In this document: positions 45,300 to 54,456 of the stretch, piece by piece
Numbering within the stretch: the stretch's first letter is position 1
How the letters are laid out: every line of letters begins with the position of its first letter
Position numbers and translations under genes: made by a program
The notes under the pieces: model-generated
Database searches by the model: none
Seen by the model: only the letters and a program-made list of their open reading frames with translations
What the model was told of the DNA's origin: nothing
Assembly (NCBI RefSeq): GCF_028767025.1
Contig: NZ_JAJQXX010000005.1
Coordinates: forward strand, 62,001 to 126,000
From: Blautia sp. XA-2221
GTDB taxonomy: Bacteria; Bacillota; Clostridia; Lachnospirales; Lachnospiraceae
Length of the DNA: 64,000 nucleotides
Direction of reading: 5' to 3'

Positions 45300-45308
45300 T
45301 GTTATAAT
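45300..45308 (+). promoter_or_regulatory. Extended -10 promoter of nfo
   Basis: TGTTATAAT (45300-45308) is an extended -10 (TGnTATAAT) with only a weak T-rich -35, about 120 nt before nfo. Confidence 0.5.
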
Positions 45309-45427
45309 GGGGAAGTCCGGAGTATGTGATCGAAAATAGGAATATGGCGCCGGGGTATGTTTGGGTGTCAGTGATCGATGATGGCATTACATATGTTTTG
45401 GACAAATACAGAAGATGGAGAAAAGAT

Positions 45428-46261
45428 ATGTTATATATTGGAAATCATACAACCTCATCCAAAGGTTATGAAAAAATGGCTCAGCAGATGATTGCAAATG
45501 GAGGAAATACCTTTGCATTTTTTACAAGGAATCCAAGGGGAGGCAGTGCAAAAGCCATTAATGAGACAGATGTGAAGAAATTTCTTTCCCTTGCCGGGGA
45601 CAATGGATTTGGGAAAATCGTGGCTCATGCCCCTTATACCATGAACTGCTGCGCAGCCAGAGAAGATCTCAGAGAGTTTGCCAGAAACACCATGGCGGAC
45701 GATCTGAAACGTATGGAATATACACCGGGAAATTATTATAATTTTCATCCCGGAAGCCATGTGGGACAGGGAGCAGAAACCGGGATCAGGAAGATCGCGG
45801 AAATTCTCAATGAGGTTCTCACAGAGGAGCAGACAACAACCGTTCTTCTGGAAACAATGGCCGGTAAAGGTTCTGAAGTAGGAAGGAATTTTCAGGAACT
45901 TCGTGAGATTTTGGATCTGGTGGAAAAAGATCACAAAATGGGAATCTGCCTGGATACCTGTCATGTTTGGGACGGCGGATATGATATTGTCAGTGATCTG
46001 GATGGGGTTCTGACTGAATTTGATAACGTGATCGGACTTGAGCGTTTAAAGGCCGTTCACCTGAACGACAGCATGAATGGACTTGGAAGCCATAAAGACC
46101 GTCATGCAAAGATTGGGGAAGGTCAGATCGGTCTGGAGGCTCTGGTTGGGGTTATCCGTCATCCGGCTTTAAAAGATATTCCGTTTATTCTGGAAACGCC
46201 CAATGATGATGAGGGCTGGACAAGAGAGATTGCCCTTCTCCGGGAGTTATATGAGAAGTAA
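45428..46261 (+). CDS. nfo: Deoxyribonuclease IV (AP endonuclease)
   Basis: A 277-residue TIM-barrel, zinc-dependent endonuclease IV that cuts DNA at abasic sites. Metal-ligand segments [39 protein letters not shown] and ILETP are all present. Start is ATG 45428 (MLYIGNH) with GGAG 7 nt upstream; the longer frame from 45326 has no ribosome site. Single gene ending at a strong terminator. Confidence 0.94.
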   Translation: MLYIGNHTTSSKGYEKMAQQMIANGGNTFAFFTRNPRGGSAKAINETDVKKFLSLAGDNGFGKIVAHAPYTMNCCAAREDLREFARNTMADDLKRMEYTPGNYYNFHPGSHVGQGAETGIRKIAEILNEVLTEEQTTTVLLETMAGKGSEVGRNFQELREILDLVEKDHKMGICLDTCHVWDGGYDIVSDLDGVLTEFDNVIGLERLKAVHLNDSMNGLGSHKDRHAKIGEGQIGLEALVGVIRHPALKDIPFILETPNDDEGWTREIALLRELYEK

Positions 46262-46338
46262 ACAGCTGTGAAAAACACAGAAAATATATGTACAAAAATT
46301 CATGTACAGATTTTTGTTTGTTACATCCGATTATAAAA

Positions 46339-46388
46339 TAAAATCCCCTGCAGAATGTTAATAAGAAACATTTCTGCAGGGGATTTTT
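46339..46388. terminator. Strong bidirectional terminator between nfo and the D-lactate dehydrogenase gene
   Basis: AAAATCCCCTGCAGAAATG-type arms (46339 onward and ending at 46388) form a stem of about 15 pairs, with A-runs and T-runs on either side. Confidence 0.9.
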
Positions 46389-46391
46389 TAC

Positions 46392-47381
46392 TCAGAGTCT
46401 TACTTCATTTTTCAGTTTTTTGTTATCACGGAAATCAACCGCATTCTGAAGGGTAGTTTCCGCTATATTTGTGAGAGCTTCTTCTGTAAAAAATCCCTGA
46501 TGGGAAGTCATTGCCACATTGGGGAAAGACAGAAGACGCTGGATGGTAGAGCTTTGGAGAATCCGTTCAGACATATCTTCGTACACAAGATCAGATTCTT
46601 CTTCGTATACGTCAAGTCCTACCGCATAAAATTTATGATCCCGGATCCCTGCAATCAGATCCTCTGTTTTGATCAGACCTCCTCTGGAAGTATTTACCAG
46701 AATCACGCCGTCTTTCATTTTTGCAATAGAAGAGGCATTGATCAGGTGATGAGTTTCTGCGGTCAGAGGGCAGTGAAGGCTGATCAGATCACTGGTACTT
46801 AAAAGTTCGTCCAGCGATACATATTCCAGAAAATCCAGTTCATTATTAGGATAAAGGTCATAGGCAATGACGCGCATACCAAATCCCCGGCAGATCCTTG
46901 CCATGGCAAGACCGATTTTTCCGGTTCCCACGATTCCGGCTGTTTTCTGGTAAAGATTAACACCCATAAGTCCGTTGAGGGCAAAATTATTTTCCCTGCA
47001 TTTAATGTAAGCCTTATGGGTATGGCGGTTAGCTGTAAGCGCAAGCGCCATGGCGTGTTCTGCAACTGCTTCAGGAGAATAGCCGGGTACGCGCAGAATC
47101 TTGATCCCATACTTAGCTGCCGTCTGCAGATCTACATTGTTATAGCCGGCACAGCGCATCAGAATAACCTGAATACCCATGTCGTGAAGCACGTTGACCA
47201 CGGGAGTGCTGATATCAGCATTGACAAAGGCGCAGATCCCGTCATAGCCTTTTGCCAAGGAGGCAGTTTCTTCATAAAGATTGGCTTCGATAAACTTAAA
47301 AGTAATTCCCGGGTATTTTGGGGCAAGTTTATCAAAAAACTGTTGATCATAGTCTTTTGCACCATAAAATAAAATTTTCAT
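46392..47381 (-). CDS. D-lactate dehydrogenase (D-2-hydroxyacid dehydrogenase)
   Basis: A 329-residue NAD-dependent dehydrogenase of the D-isomer family. The nucleotide site is GIVGTGKIGLAMA (about residues 148-160), the substrate Arg is in VNTSRGGL (about 234), and the catalytic His is in TSHQGFF (about 296). It reduces pyruvate to D-lactate in fermentation. Start is ATG 47381 (MKILFYGAKDYD) with AAGGAG upstream; the 22-residue upstream extension lacks a site. Confidence 0.92.
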   Translation of the reverse strand: MKILFYGAKDYDQQFFDKLAPKYPGITFKFIEANLYEETASLAKGYDGICAFVNADISTPVVNVLHDMGIQVILMRCAGYNNVDLQTAAKYGIKILRVPGYSPEAVAEHAMALALTANRHTHKAYIKCRENNFALNGLMGVNLYQKTAGIVGTGKIGLAMARICRGFGMRVIAYDLYPNNELDFLEYVSLDELLSTSDLISLHCPLTAETHHLINASSIAKMKDGVILVNTSRGGLIKTEDLIAGIRDHKFYAVGLDVYEEESDLVYEDMSERILQSSTIQRLLSFPNVAMTSHQGFFTEEALTNIAETTLQNAVDFRDNKKLKNEVRL

Positions 47382-47521
47382 AAGAAGCTCCTTTCTGAGA
47401 ATATGTATTGAGGGAATATCAGAATTGCAGTCCATATGGTATGCCATGGCGGCTGATGGAAGAAGGAGAGTTTACAGAAAACAAATTCTGAATATCAATA
47501 CTGTGTGTATATGTTGATTGA

Positions 47522-47550
47522 ATTATACATTTATTTTTATGGAAAGTAAA
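47522..47550 (-). promoter_or_regulatory. Promoter of the D-lactate dehydrogenase gene
   Basis: On the minus strand, TTTACT (47550-47545), 17-nt spacer, TATAAT (47527-47522). The leader is about 135 nt. The 330-bp gap also holds the divergent promoter listed next and nothing else recognised. Confidence 0.55.
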
Positions 47551-47618
47551 GATAGAACAGAAAAGCTATCGCAAATAAAGAGAACAATAGAAATAAGAAA
47601 GTTTTTACTTGTTTATTA

Positions 47619-47647
47619 TTGCTTTTTCAATGAAAATCTTTTATAGT
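47619..47647 (+). promoter_or_regulatory. Promoter of the GNAT gene
   Basis: TTGCTT (47619-47624), 17-nt spacer, TATAGT (47642-47647), about 58 nt before the start codon. Confidence 0.6.
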
Positions 47648-47711
47648 AAGAATATTCTGATCATATAAGATATGAGATCTGGTGTAAGAAATTTTTGCAA
47701 AGGAGAAAAAA

Positions 47712-48188
47712 ATGGAAGGATTACAGATAACAGAACTTACAGAAAAAGATTATGAAATGGTAAACAAAGCTTATCATCAACTTCACGAAGACCATGTAAA
47801 GGGAAGACCGGATATTTATATAGATACCCGGGAACTTCTGACAGAAGAGGAATTTCGGGAGATTGTAGAAAGCGAAGAGTATGTGGCTGCAGGAGCAAAA
47901 AAACAGGGCGAGCTGGCTGGGTTTGTGATCGCAAAGAGAAAGATAACCCCGGAGAATCCCATGCTGAAAAAGAATCATATTCTGTATGTTGATGCGATTT
48001 ATGTAATGGAAAAGTTCAGAAAACAGGGAGTAGGCAGAAGCTTGTATGCTTATCTGGAAGCTTTGGCAGAAAAAGAAAAGCTTCAGAGAATCGATCTTAA
48101 GGTGTGGGCTTTTAATACAGGAGCCGTTGCCTTTTATGAAAGCCTGGGATTTCAGGTGCAGAGCTTTAATATGGAAAAAAGATTTTAG
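47712..48188 (+). CDS. GNAT family N-acetyltransferase
   Basis: A 158-residue single-domain acetyltransferase. The acetyl-CoA site is KFRKQGVGRSLYAYLEALA (about residues 100-118), followed by AFNTGAVAFYESLGF. The substrate, a protein amine or small molecule, is unknown. AAAGGAG lies before ATG 47712. It is a single gene with its own promoter. Confidence 0.9.
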   Translation: MEGLQITELTEKDYEMVNKAYHQLHEDHVKGRPDIYIDTRELLTEEEFREIVESEEYVAAGAKKQGELAGFVIAKRKITPENPMLKKNHILYVDAIYVMEKFRKQGVGRSLYAYLEALAEKEKLQRIDLKVWAFNTGAVAFYESLGFQVQSFNMEKRF

Positions 48189-48289
48189 GAATATAGTTGT
48201 TACATAAAAAATCGGACAATTTTCAGAATATGTTTATTTATGGAAATAAAACTGATTTTTATAAGAAACAGAAAATTCACAAATAAAAG

Positions 48290-48335
48290 ACAGCAGCACT
48301 GGATCGTAAAATCAGGATCCGGCACTGCTGTTTTT
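48290..48335. terminator. Terminator between the GNAT gene and aroA
   Basis: ACAGCAGCACTGGATC-type 5' arm and GATCCGGCACTGCTGT 3' arm (one mismatch), followed by TTTT. It lies in a convergent gap. Confidence 0.75.
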
Positions 48336-48338
48336 ATT

Positions 48339-49610
48339 TCAGGTAAAAGAATAAAGATCTTTATAAAAATCAGGATAGGAGATATTGACGCATTCTCCGC
48401 CACGGATATCCATATTTCCTTCACAGACAGTTCCTGCTACTGCAAAGGACATGGCAATCCGGTGATCCAGGTGGGAATCAATGACAGCTCCGTGCAGGGC
48501 TTTACCGCCGTGTATTATCATTCCGTCATCAGTTCCTTCAATATCCGCGCCCATTCGTTTCAGATTATCCACCATAACTGCAATTCTGTCAGATTCCTTG
48601 ACTTTCAGTTCCCGGGCATCTCGGATCACAGTTGTTCCCTCTGCAAAGGCTGCCATGACTGCAAGCATTGGAATCTCATCAATTAGAGTTGGGATATCTG
48701 CTCCTTCAATGATGGCTCCCTTCAGGCTGCTTGTACGGACAAGAAGATCAGCTGTAGGCTCTCCATCATATTTTTCATTTAAAAGAGTAATGTCTGCACC
48801 CATGGAGCGGCAGATTTTAAGGATTCCTGCTCTGGTAGGATTAACACCTACATTTTTAAGAAGAATCTCACTGTTTGGAGTCAGCAGACCTGCTGCAATA
48901 AAATAAGCGGCAGATGAAATATCACCGGGAACAGTGACCTCTCTTGCTTCAAGAACAGGTTCCGGTTTTATGGATGCAGTGGTACCTTCTGAAGTTATTT
49001 CAGCGCCGAAATAATTCAGCATGATCTCCGTGTGGTTTCTGGAAAGAAACGGTTCTGTCACACTGGTAATACCGTCGCCGTACATACCTGCCAGAAGCAC
49101 GCAGGATTTCACCTGAGCGGAAGCCACCGGGGAATCATAATGAATGGCATGAAGGTTTTTTCCATTGATCATAAGCGGAGCGCATCCGTTTCCTTTCAGG
49201 CTTGTAATATCAGCGTCCATGGAGGTAAGGGGGGATATGATCCGGTTCATGGGACGGGTGCGGATAGAGTCGTCTCCGTCAATGTGGGAAGAAAAACTCT
49301 GACCTGCCAGTATTCCGGAGATGAGTCTGGTTGTGGTTCCACTGTTCCCGACATCAAGAGTTTCTGCCGGGGCGTTCAGTCCGTGTAATCCCCTGCCGTG
49401 AACAAGGATTTCTTCTCTGTTGTGTTCGATTTCAATCCCCATTTTGCGGAAACAGGAAATAGTGGAAAGGCAGTCTGCGCCTTCCAGAAAATGAGAGATT
49501 TTTGTGGTTCCTTTTGCAAGTGCGCCGAACATGACTGCCCGGTGGGAAATGGATTTGTCTCCGGGAACAGCAAGCGCTCCCTGAAGACCTGTCTGTTTTT
49601 TGATTTCCAT
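48339..49610 (-). CDS. aroA: 3-phosphoshikimate 1-carboxyvinyltransferase (EPSP synthase)
   Basis: A 423-residue shikimate-pathway enzyme adding PEP to shikimate-3-phosphate. PGDKSISHRA (about residue 17), the phosphate-site motif LDVGNSGTTTRL and the C-terminal DHRIAMSFAVAG are intact. It is 8 nt downstream of tyrA on the minus strand, so both share one transcript. The chorismate synthase gene lies separately at 33.6 kb. Confidence 0.95.
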   Translation of the reverse strand: MEIKKQTGLQGALAVPGDKSISHRAVMFGALAKGTTKISHFLEGADCLSTISCFRKMGIEIEHNREEILVHGRGLHGLNAPAETLDVGNSGTTTRLISGILAGQSFSSHIDGDDSIRTRPMNRIISPLTSMDADITSLKGNGCAPLMINGKNLHAIHYDSPVASAQVKSCVLLAGMYGDGITSVTEPFLSRNHTEIMLNYFGAEITSEGTTASIKPEPVLEAREVTVPGDISSAAYFIAAGLLTPNSEILLKNVGVNPTRAGILKICRSMGADITLLNEKYDGEPTADLLVRTSSLKGAIIEGADIPTLIDEIPMLAVMAAFAEGTTVIRDARELKVKESDRIAVMVDNLKRMGADIEGTDDGMIIHGGKALHGAVIDSHLDHRIAMSFAVAGTVCEGNMDIRGGECVNISYPDFYKDLYSFT

Positions 49611-49618
49611 AGTATTAC

Positions 49619-50710
49619 CTACCGTTCATATACAATATAATTTCTTTTTTTCAGAAGAGCGGCGCCTCGCTTCATGGCGTCCTCCTCATAAAATTCAATT
49701 TTCAGTACACCCTGTTCAAATTCGCGGTTGTGGATGATGCCGATATTTTTGATACTGATATTGTCCATGGCAAGGATGGTGGCAATAGTAGCAATTCCGC
49801 CTGCTTCATCCACAATATCAAGATAAAGAACATATGCTCTGGTGATCAGACCGCTTGAGGTTACATCAATAGAATCCCGGTAATCTCTGGAAGCGGCAAA
49901 AAGCTGATAAAGCTGGTCTGCATCTCTGTTGTCCACAGAGCAACGGATCTGGATCAGCATACGGATATATTCATCCAGGACAGTGGAAATATTTTTTGTG
50001 TTCTCCAGGCAGATCTGCTGCCACATGACAGGAGAGGAGGATGCAATGCGGGTAATATCCCGGAAACCTCCGGCTGCGATGGTTTTCATATATTCTGCAT
50101 CATTGTCAAGGGCGCTGACAAGATTTACCAGAGAAGAGGCAATGATATGCGGAAGATGGCTGACTCCTGCTGTAATAAAATCATGCTCTTCAGCAGTAAG
50201 AACCATGGGAATGGCTCCCAGTGAATCCACAAGCTCTGAAAATTCAGTTAATTTATTTAAAGAAACCTGACCGCCCGGTGTGAGGATGTAGTAGGCGTTT
50301 TCCAGAAGATGGTCGGAAGAATTGGAAAAGCCTGACTGTTCGGAACCGGCCATGGGATGACCGCCGATAAAGCAGTGATCCATTTCCAGTTTTTCTACAG
50401 TCTCGTGGATCGGTCCTTTTACACTTCCGGCATCCGTGATGATACAGTTGTCAGAGATAATGTTTTTCAGGTATTTCAGATATTCAATGTTATATTCGAC
50501 AGGGGCGCACAGAAAAATATAGTCGCAGGCTTTATAACGTTGGTCCTCTTTTTCCAGTACACCGTCAATAACACCGCTGTTTAAAGCTGCGGCAAGAGTT
50601 TCTTTATGTCTGGCGTATGCCAGGATATGGTAATCCGGATGAAATTTGCGGATTGCCTTTGCAATAGAGCCTCCGATCAGTCCAAGGCCGATAAAACCAA
50701 TGGTTTTCAT
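49619..50710 (-). CDS. tyrA: Prephenate dehydrogenase with ACT domain
   Basis: 363 residues. The N-terminal Rossmann site is GFIGLGLIGGSIAKAIRK (about residues 4-21), the catalytic-region segment is GGHPMAGSEQSGF (about 137), and a helical dimerisation domain follows. A C-terminal ACT domain (about 290-360) probably provides tyrosine feedback control. It converts prephenate to hydroxyphenylpyruvate. It is the first gene of the tyrA-aroA operon and diverges from the EF-G-like gene. Confidence 0.93.
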   Translation of the reverse strand: MKTIGFIGLGLIGGSIAKAIRKFHPDYHILAYARHKETLAAALNSGVIDGVLEKEDQRYKACDYIFLCAPVEYNIEYLKYLKNIISDNCIITDAGSVKGPIHETVEKLEMDHCFIGGHPMAGSEQSGFSNSSDHLLENAYYILTPGGQVSLNKLTEFSELVDSLGAIPMVLTAEEHDFITAGVSHLPHIIASSLVNLVSALDNDAEYMKTIAAGGFRDITRIASSSPVMWQQICLENTKNISTVLDEYIRMLIQIRCSVDNRDADQLYQLFAASRDYRDSIDVTSSGLITRAYVLYLDIVDEAGGIATIATILAMDNISIKNIGIIHNREFEQGVLKIEFYEEDAMKRGAALLKKRNYIVYER

Positions 50711-50747
50711 ATGTTCAGGTATCCTTTCCCATGAAAAATATATTCAT

Positions 50748-50776
50748 ATTTTAAAAGATAAGGGGAAAAAAGTCAA
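50748..50776 (-). promoter_or_regulatory. Promoter of tyrA-aroA
   Basis: On the minus strand, TTGACT (50776-50771), 17-nt spacer, TAAAAT (50753-50748). Confidence 0.7.
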
Positions 50777-50855
50777 ATACTGTAGGAAAAAGTAAAAATT
50801 CGTGAAATTTTCACATTATTTCAGTAAAAAAAGTTGTTAAAATTATATAAAATAC

Positions 50856-50884
50856 TTGAAAAAGCTGAGAAATTTTAGTAAAAT
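50856..50884 (+). promoter_or_regulatory. Promoter of the EF-G-like gene
   Basis: TTGAAA (50856-50861), 17-nt spacer, TAAAAT (50879-50884). The leader is about 28 nt. Confidence 0.7.
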
Positions 50885-50918
50885 ATGAACATATTAGACA
50901 AACAGGGAGGTATTACAT

Positions 50919-53012
50919 ATGGACGTTTATAGAACTGACCGAATCAGAAATGTAGTCCTATTAGGTCATGGGGGCTCCGGCAAAACTACACTGGCAGAGG
51001 CAATGGCATATCTTGCGGGAATGACAAGCCGCCTTGGAAGAGTAGAGGATGGAAATACAGTCAGTGATTTTGATAAAGAGGAGATCAAGAGACATTTTTC
51101 TATTTCTGCATCATTGATTCCTGTTCCGTGGGATAAAGTAAAAATCAATGTTCTTGATACTCCTGGATATTTTGATTTTGTGGGAGAAGTAGAAGAAGCA
51201 GTCAGCGCAGCAGATGCGGCTATCATTGTTGTTTCCGGCAAAGCGGGGGTTCAGGTCGGAACACAGAAAGCATGGAATCTCTGTGAAAAATACAGACTTC
51301 CTCGTATGTTCTTTGTAACAGATATGGATATGGATGATGTCAGCTATCGTAAGGTCGTGGAAGAGCTGACAGAGCTTTACGGCAAAAAGATCGCGCCTCT
51401 TCATTTTCCAATCCGTGAAGACGGCAAGTTTGTAGGCTATGTAAATGTTGTAAAACAGGCCGGAAGAAAATATATCGATAAGGGCGGCAAGCAGGAATGT
51501 GAGATTCCGGAATATCTGAATGAATATCTGGAAAAATATCACGACATCCTTATGGAATCTGTGGCGGAGACAAGCGAAGAATTTATGGACCGTTATTTTG
51601 AAGGTGACGAATTCTCTGTAACAGAGGTTTCAGCGGCTCTTGCAACAAATGTGCAGGACGGAAGTATTGTTCCGGTATGTATGGGCGCTCCGGTAAACTT
51701 AAGAGGCGTATCCAACCTTCTGGATGATATCTGCGGATATTTCCCGAGCCCGGATAAACGCTCCTGCAATGGAATTTCCCAGAAGACAAATGAGATCTTT
51801 GAGGCAAATTATGATTTTGCAAAAGCGAAATCCGCATATGTATGGAAGACGATTGTTGACCCGTTTATCGGCAAATATTCCTTTATCAAGGTTGCTTCCG
51901 GCGTTATCAAATCTGATGATACTCTTCTGAACGTGGAGAAAGGTGAGGAAGAACGTCTGAATAAACTGTATGTTCTGGAAGGCTCCAGACCTTATGAGGT
52001 TCCAGAACTCCATGCAGGTGATATCGGCGCTATTGCCAAGCTTAACAGCGTACAGACAGGCGACAGCCTTGCTACCAAGACAGCTCCGGTTCTTTATCCG
52101 AAGGCAGTGATCTCCACTCCTTATACCTGTAAGAGATATAAGGCAGTTAAAAAAGGCGATGAGGATAAAATTTCTCAGGCTCTTGCAAAAATGACAAGTG
52201 AGGATAAGACTCTTCGTGCGGAAAATGATTCTGCCAACAGACAGACTCTTCTTTACGGCATGGGAGATCAGCATCTTGACATTATTGTAGATAAACTGAA
52301 AGAGCGCTATAAAGTTGATATTGAGCTTTCCAGACCAAAGGTTCCGTTCCGCGAAACGATCCGCAAGAATTCTGATGTAGAAGGAAAGCATAAAAAACAG
52401 TCAGGCGGACATGGTCAGTACGGTCACGTTAAAATGCGCTTTGCACCGTCCGGTGATCTGGAAACACCATATGAGTTTGAGCAGGTAGTTGTAGGCGGCG
52501 CTGTTCCGAAAAACTATTTCCCGGCAGTGGAAAAAGGACTTCAGGAATGCGTCCTGAAAGGACCTCTTGCTTCCTATCCGGTTGTTGGTGTAAAAGCAAC
52601 GCTTTATGATGGCTCCTATCATCCGGTAGACTCTTCGGAAATGGCATTTAAGATGGCTACCATCCTTGCGTTTAAGAAGGGCTTTATGGATGCTTCTCCG
52701 GTTCTTCTTGAACCAATCGTCAGCATGAAGGTAACAGTTCCGGATAAATACACCGGAGATGTTATGGGTGATCTGAACAAACGCCGTGGCCGCGTTCTGG
52801 GAATGAATCCGGATCATGATGGAAATACTGTAATTGAGGCAGATATTCCAATGCTTGAAATCTACGGATATTCTACAGATCTTCGTTCTATGACAGGCGG
52901 AAGCGGAGACTTCTCCTATGAATTTGCCCGCTACGAGCAGGCTCCTGCAGATATTCAGAAAAAGGAGATCGAGGCAAGAGCAGCCAAAGATGACGGAGCA
53001 GACGATAAATAA
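50919..53012 (+). CDS. EF-G paralogue (EF-G2-like translational GTPase)
   Basis: 697 residues with the full five-domain EF-G layout. The P-loop is GHGGSGKTT (residues 16-24). Switch II reads DTPGYFDF (80-87), so the conserved catalytic His is Tyr84. The guanine-specificity NKxD motif reads TDMD (134-137). Domain IV and V segments (GGHGQYGHVKMRF, VDSSEMAFKMA) are present. It is not the main EF-G, which sits in the rpsL-rpsG-fusA-tuf cluster and keeps both motifs. The role is likely stress or slow-growth translation, or ribosome release; this is inference. AGGGAGG precedes ATG 50919. Single gene. Confidence 0.88.
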   Translation: MDVYRTDRIRNVVLLGHGGSGKTTLAEAMAYLAGMTSRLGRVEDGNTVSDFDKEEIKRHFSISASLIPVPWDKVKINVLDTPGYFDFVGEVEEAVSAADAAIIVVSGKAGVQVGTQKAWNLCEKYRLPRMFFVTDMDMDDVSYRKVVEELTELYGKKIAPLHFPIREDGKFVGYVNVVKQAGRKYIDKGGKQECEIPEYLNEYLEKYHDILMESVAETSEEFMDRYFEGDEFSVTEVSAALATNVQDGSIVPVCMGAPVNLRGVSNLLDDICGYFPSPDKRSCNGISQKTNEIFEANYDFAKAKSAYVWKTIVDPFIGKYSFIKVASGVIKSDDTLLNVEKGEEERLNKLYVLEGSRPYEVPELHAGDIGAIAKLNSVQTGDSLATKTAPVLYPKAVISTPYTCKRYKAVKKGDEDKISQALAKMTSEDKTLRAENDSANRQTLLYGMGDQHLDIIVDKLKERYKVDIELSRPKVPFRETIRKNSDVEGKHKKQSGGHGQYGHVKMRFAPSGDLETPYEFEQVVVGGAVPKNYFPAVEKGLQECVLKGPLASYPVVGVKATLYDGSYHPVDSSEMAFKMATILAFKKGFMDASPVLLEPIVSMKVTVPDKYTGDVMGDLNKRRGRVLGMNPDHDGNTVIEADIPMLEIYGYSTDLRSMTGGSGDFSYEFARYEQAPADIQKKEIEARAAKDDGADDK

Positions 53013-53047
53013 AAGACAGCCCCTTTCAGATGTGGGGTGAGATATTT

Positions 53048-53077
53048 CAAGGCACAGGAAGTGATTCCTGTGCCTTG
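53048..53077 (+). terminator. Hairpin after the EF-G-like gene
   Basis: CAAGGCACAGGAA (53048-53060) pairs perfectly with TTCCTGTGCCTTG (53065-53077) around GTGA. A weak T-rich stretch follows about 15 nt later. Very stable, probably a terminator or 3' protector. Confidence 0.65.
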
Positions 53078-53233
53078 ATTGCTGCAGGCGTTTTATTTTA
53101 GATTCAGGATAGTTAAACTTTCTTTTAAAAGTTTAAAAGAGAGTTTCCAATGGTTTCTCCCTGCATTTTAACATTGAAGATACATGGTTTTTAAAAACAT
53201 AAGCCTGAATGGTCTTTGTTTGCGCCACCAATA

Positions 53234-53262
53234 TTGAATTGAGATTACGAAAAGACTATAAT
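53234..53262 (+). promoter_or_regulatory. Promoter of the ArsR-EFR1 operon
   Basis: TTGAAT (53234-53239), 17-nt spacer, TATAAT (53257-53262). Confidence 0.75.
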
Positions 53263-53263
53263 G

Positions 53264-53279
53264 GTTCATGCAGATGAAC
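53264..53279. promoter_or_regulatory. Operator candidate at the arsR-like transcript start
   Basis: GTTCAT-GCAG-ATGAAC is a perfect 6-4-6 dyad starting 2 bp after the -10 and ending 13 bp before the ArsR-family start codon. It fits autorepression. Confidence 0.55.
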
Positions 53280-53292
53280 GATAGGAGGGAAA

Positions 53293-53658
53293 ATGGATCA
53301 AACATTTATCTTAGAAAAACAAAAATTTATTGAGAATTATAAACTTGCCAGACCGATTATGACTATTTTAGGTGATGAAGTTCGACAGGAAATATTATTG
53401 GCTTTGATTGAAACCGGTGGAACGGGAGGAGTTCGAGTTGGAGAAATTCAGAAAAAAAGCCACGTTTCACGTTCAACAGTATCACACCATTTAAAAGTGT
53501 TATTAAATGCCGGAATTATCAGTGTGAGGCATGAAGGAACCAAAAACTATTATTATATTGACTTTAATGATACGACGGTGAAACCGGTAATTCTTTTTTG
53601 GCAACAGGCAGAGCCTATGTTGAAACGTTGTATTGAAGAAAGAGAAAAGAGGTTATGA
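53293..53658 (+). CDS. ArsR family winged-helix regulator
   Basis: A 121-residue helix-turn-helix protein. LGDEVRQEILLAL and the recognition helix SRSTVSHHLKVLLNAGII match ArsR/SmtB repressors, followed by the wing RHEGTKNYYYI. The usual metal-binding CVC of ArsR is absent, so the signal is probably not arsenic. It is co-transcribed with the EFR1 ferredoxin gene, whose start lies 2 nt after its stop. The dyad at 53264-53279 is its likely binding site. Confidence 0.88.
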   Translation: MDQTFILEKQKFIENYKLARPIMTILGDEVRQEILLALIETGGTGGVRVGEIQKKSHVSRSTVSHHLKVLLNAGIISVRHEGTKNYYYIDFNDTTVKPVILFWQQAEPMLKRCIEEREKRL

Positions 53659-53660
53659 AT

Positions 53661-54419
53661 ATGAGTATCTATGCAGTATATTTCAGCCCGACAAACAGTA
53701 CGGAAAAAACAGTAAAAACAGTTGCAAATGAATTTGGAAACTATCAGGAAATTGATCTGGGCAAAAGAGAGAATGTATTTGATCGATCATTTGACAAAGA
53801 AGATATTTGCATTATTGGTGTTCCATCTTATGGTGGCAGAGTTCCTCCGATCGCATTGGAAAGAATGAAAGATTTTAACGGAAACAATGCGAAGGCTGTT
53901 TTAGTAATAACTTATGGCAACAGAGCCTATGAAGATACGCTTAGAGAACTGGCAGAATATGTAACGGATAAAGGCTTTTGCTGTATCGCTGCTATTACGG
54001 CTGTTACCGAACATTCTATCATGCACCAGTTTGCAACAGGTCGTCCTGACGAAGCAGACCAGAAGGAACTTCTGGAATTTTCAGGGAAAATACTTGATAA
54101 GATAAAAAATACCTCATCATATGATGAATTAAAATTACCGGGTAATTACCCATATCGGGAATATAAAGGCGTTCCATTAAAGCCCAAGGCAGGAAAAGAA
54201 TGTACAGGCTGTGGCTTATGTGCAAAATTATGTCCGGTAGGGGCCATTTCCGCTAAAGAGCCGAAAAAAACGGACACAAAATTATGTATATCATGTATGA
54301 AGTGTATCAATGTATGTCCTCAAAAAGCAAGAAAATTAAATTCCCTTTTAGTTAAAGTAGCATCCAAAAAAATGGAAGCAGCCTGTAAAAGCAGAAAGGA
54401 AAATGAACTTTTTATATAA
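53661..54419 (+). CDS. EFR1 family flavodoxin-ferredoxin fusion protein
   Basis: 252 residues. The N-terminal flavodoxin-like FMN domain (about 1-150) has the phosphate-site segment YFSPTNSTEKT. A C-terminal two-cluster ferredoxin carries CTGCGLCAKLCP and CISCMKCINVCP (about 177-217). It likely moves electrons between ferredoxin-level donors and an unknown partner. ATG 53661 is preferred over ATG 53655, since GAGG is 8 nt from the former and 2 nt from the latter. It shares an operon with the ArsR-type regulator. The gene is A/T-rich. Confidence 0.85.
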   Translation: MSIYAVYFSPTNSTEKTVKTVANEFGNYQEIDLGKRENVFDRSFDKEDICIIGVPSYGGRVPPIALERMKDFNGNNAKAVLVITYGNRAYEDTLRELAEYVTDKGFCCIAAITAVTEHSIMHQFATGRPDEADQKELLEFSGKILDKIKNTSSYDELKLPGNYPYREYKGVPLKPKAGKECTGCGLCAKLCPVGAISAKEPKKTDTKLCISCMKCINVCPQKARKLNSLLVKVASKKMEAACKSRKENELFI

Positions 54420-54456
54420 TTTCGGATATGCTGTTTGCAGCATAAAATCTGTCTGG

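Noticed and set aside
45326-45427. N-terminal extension of endonuclease IV
   Set aside because: The conserved family start is MLYIGNH at 45428 with GGAG 7 nt upstream; the extension lies just after the promoter.
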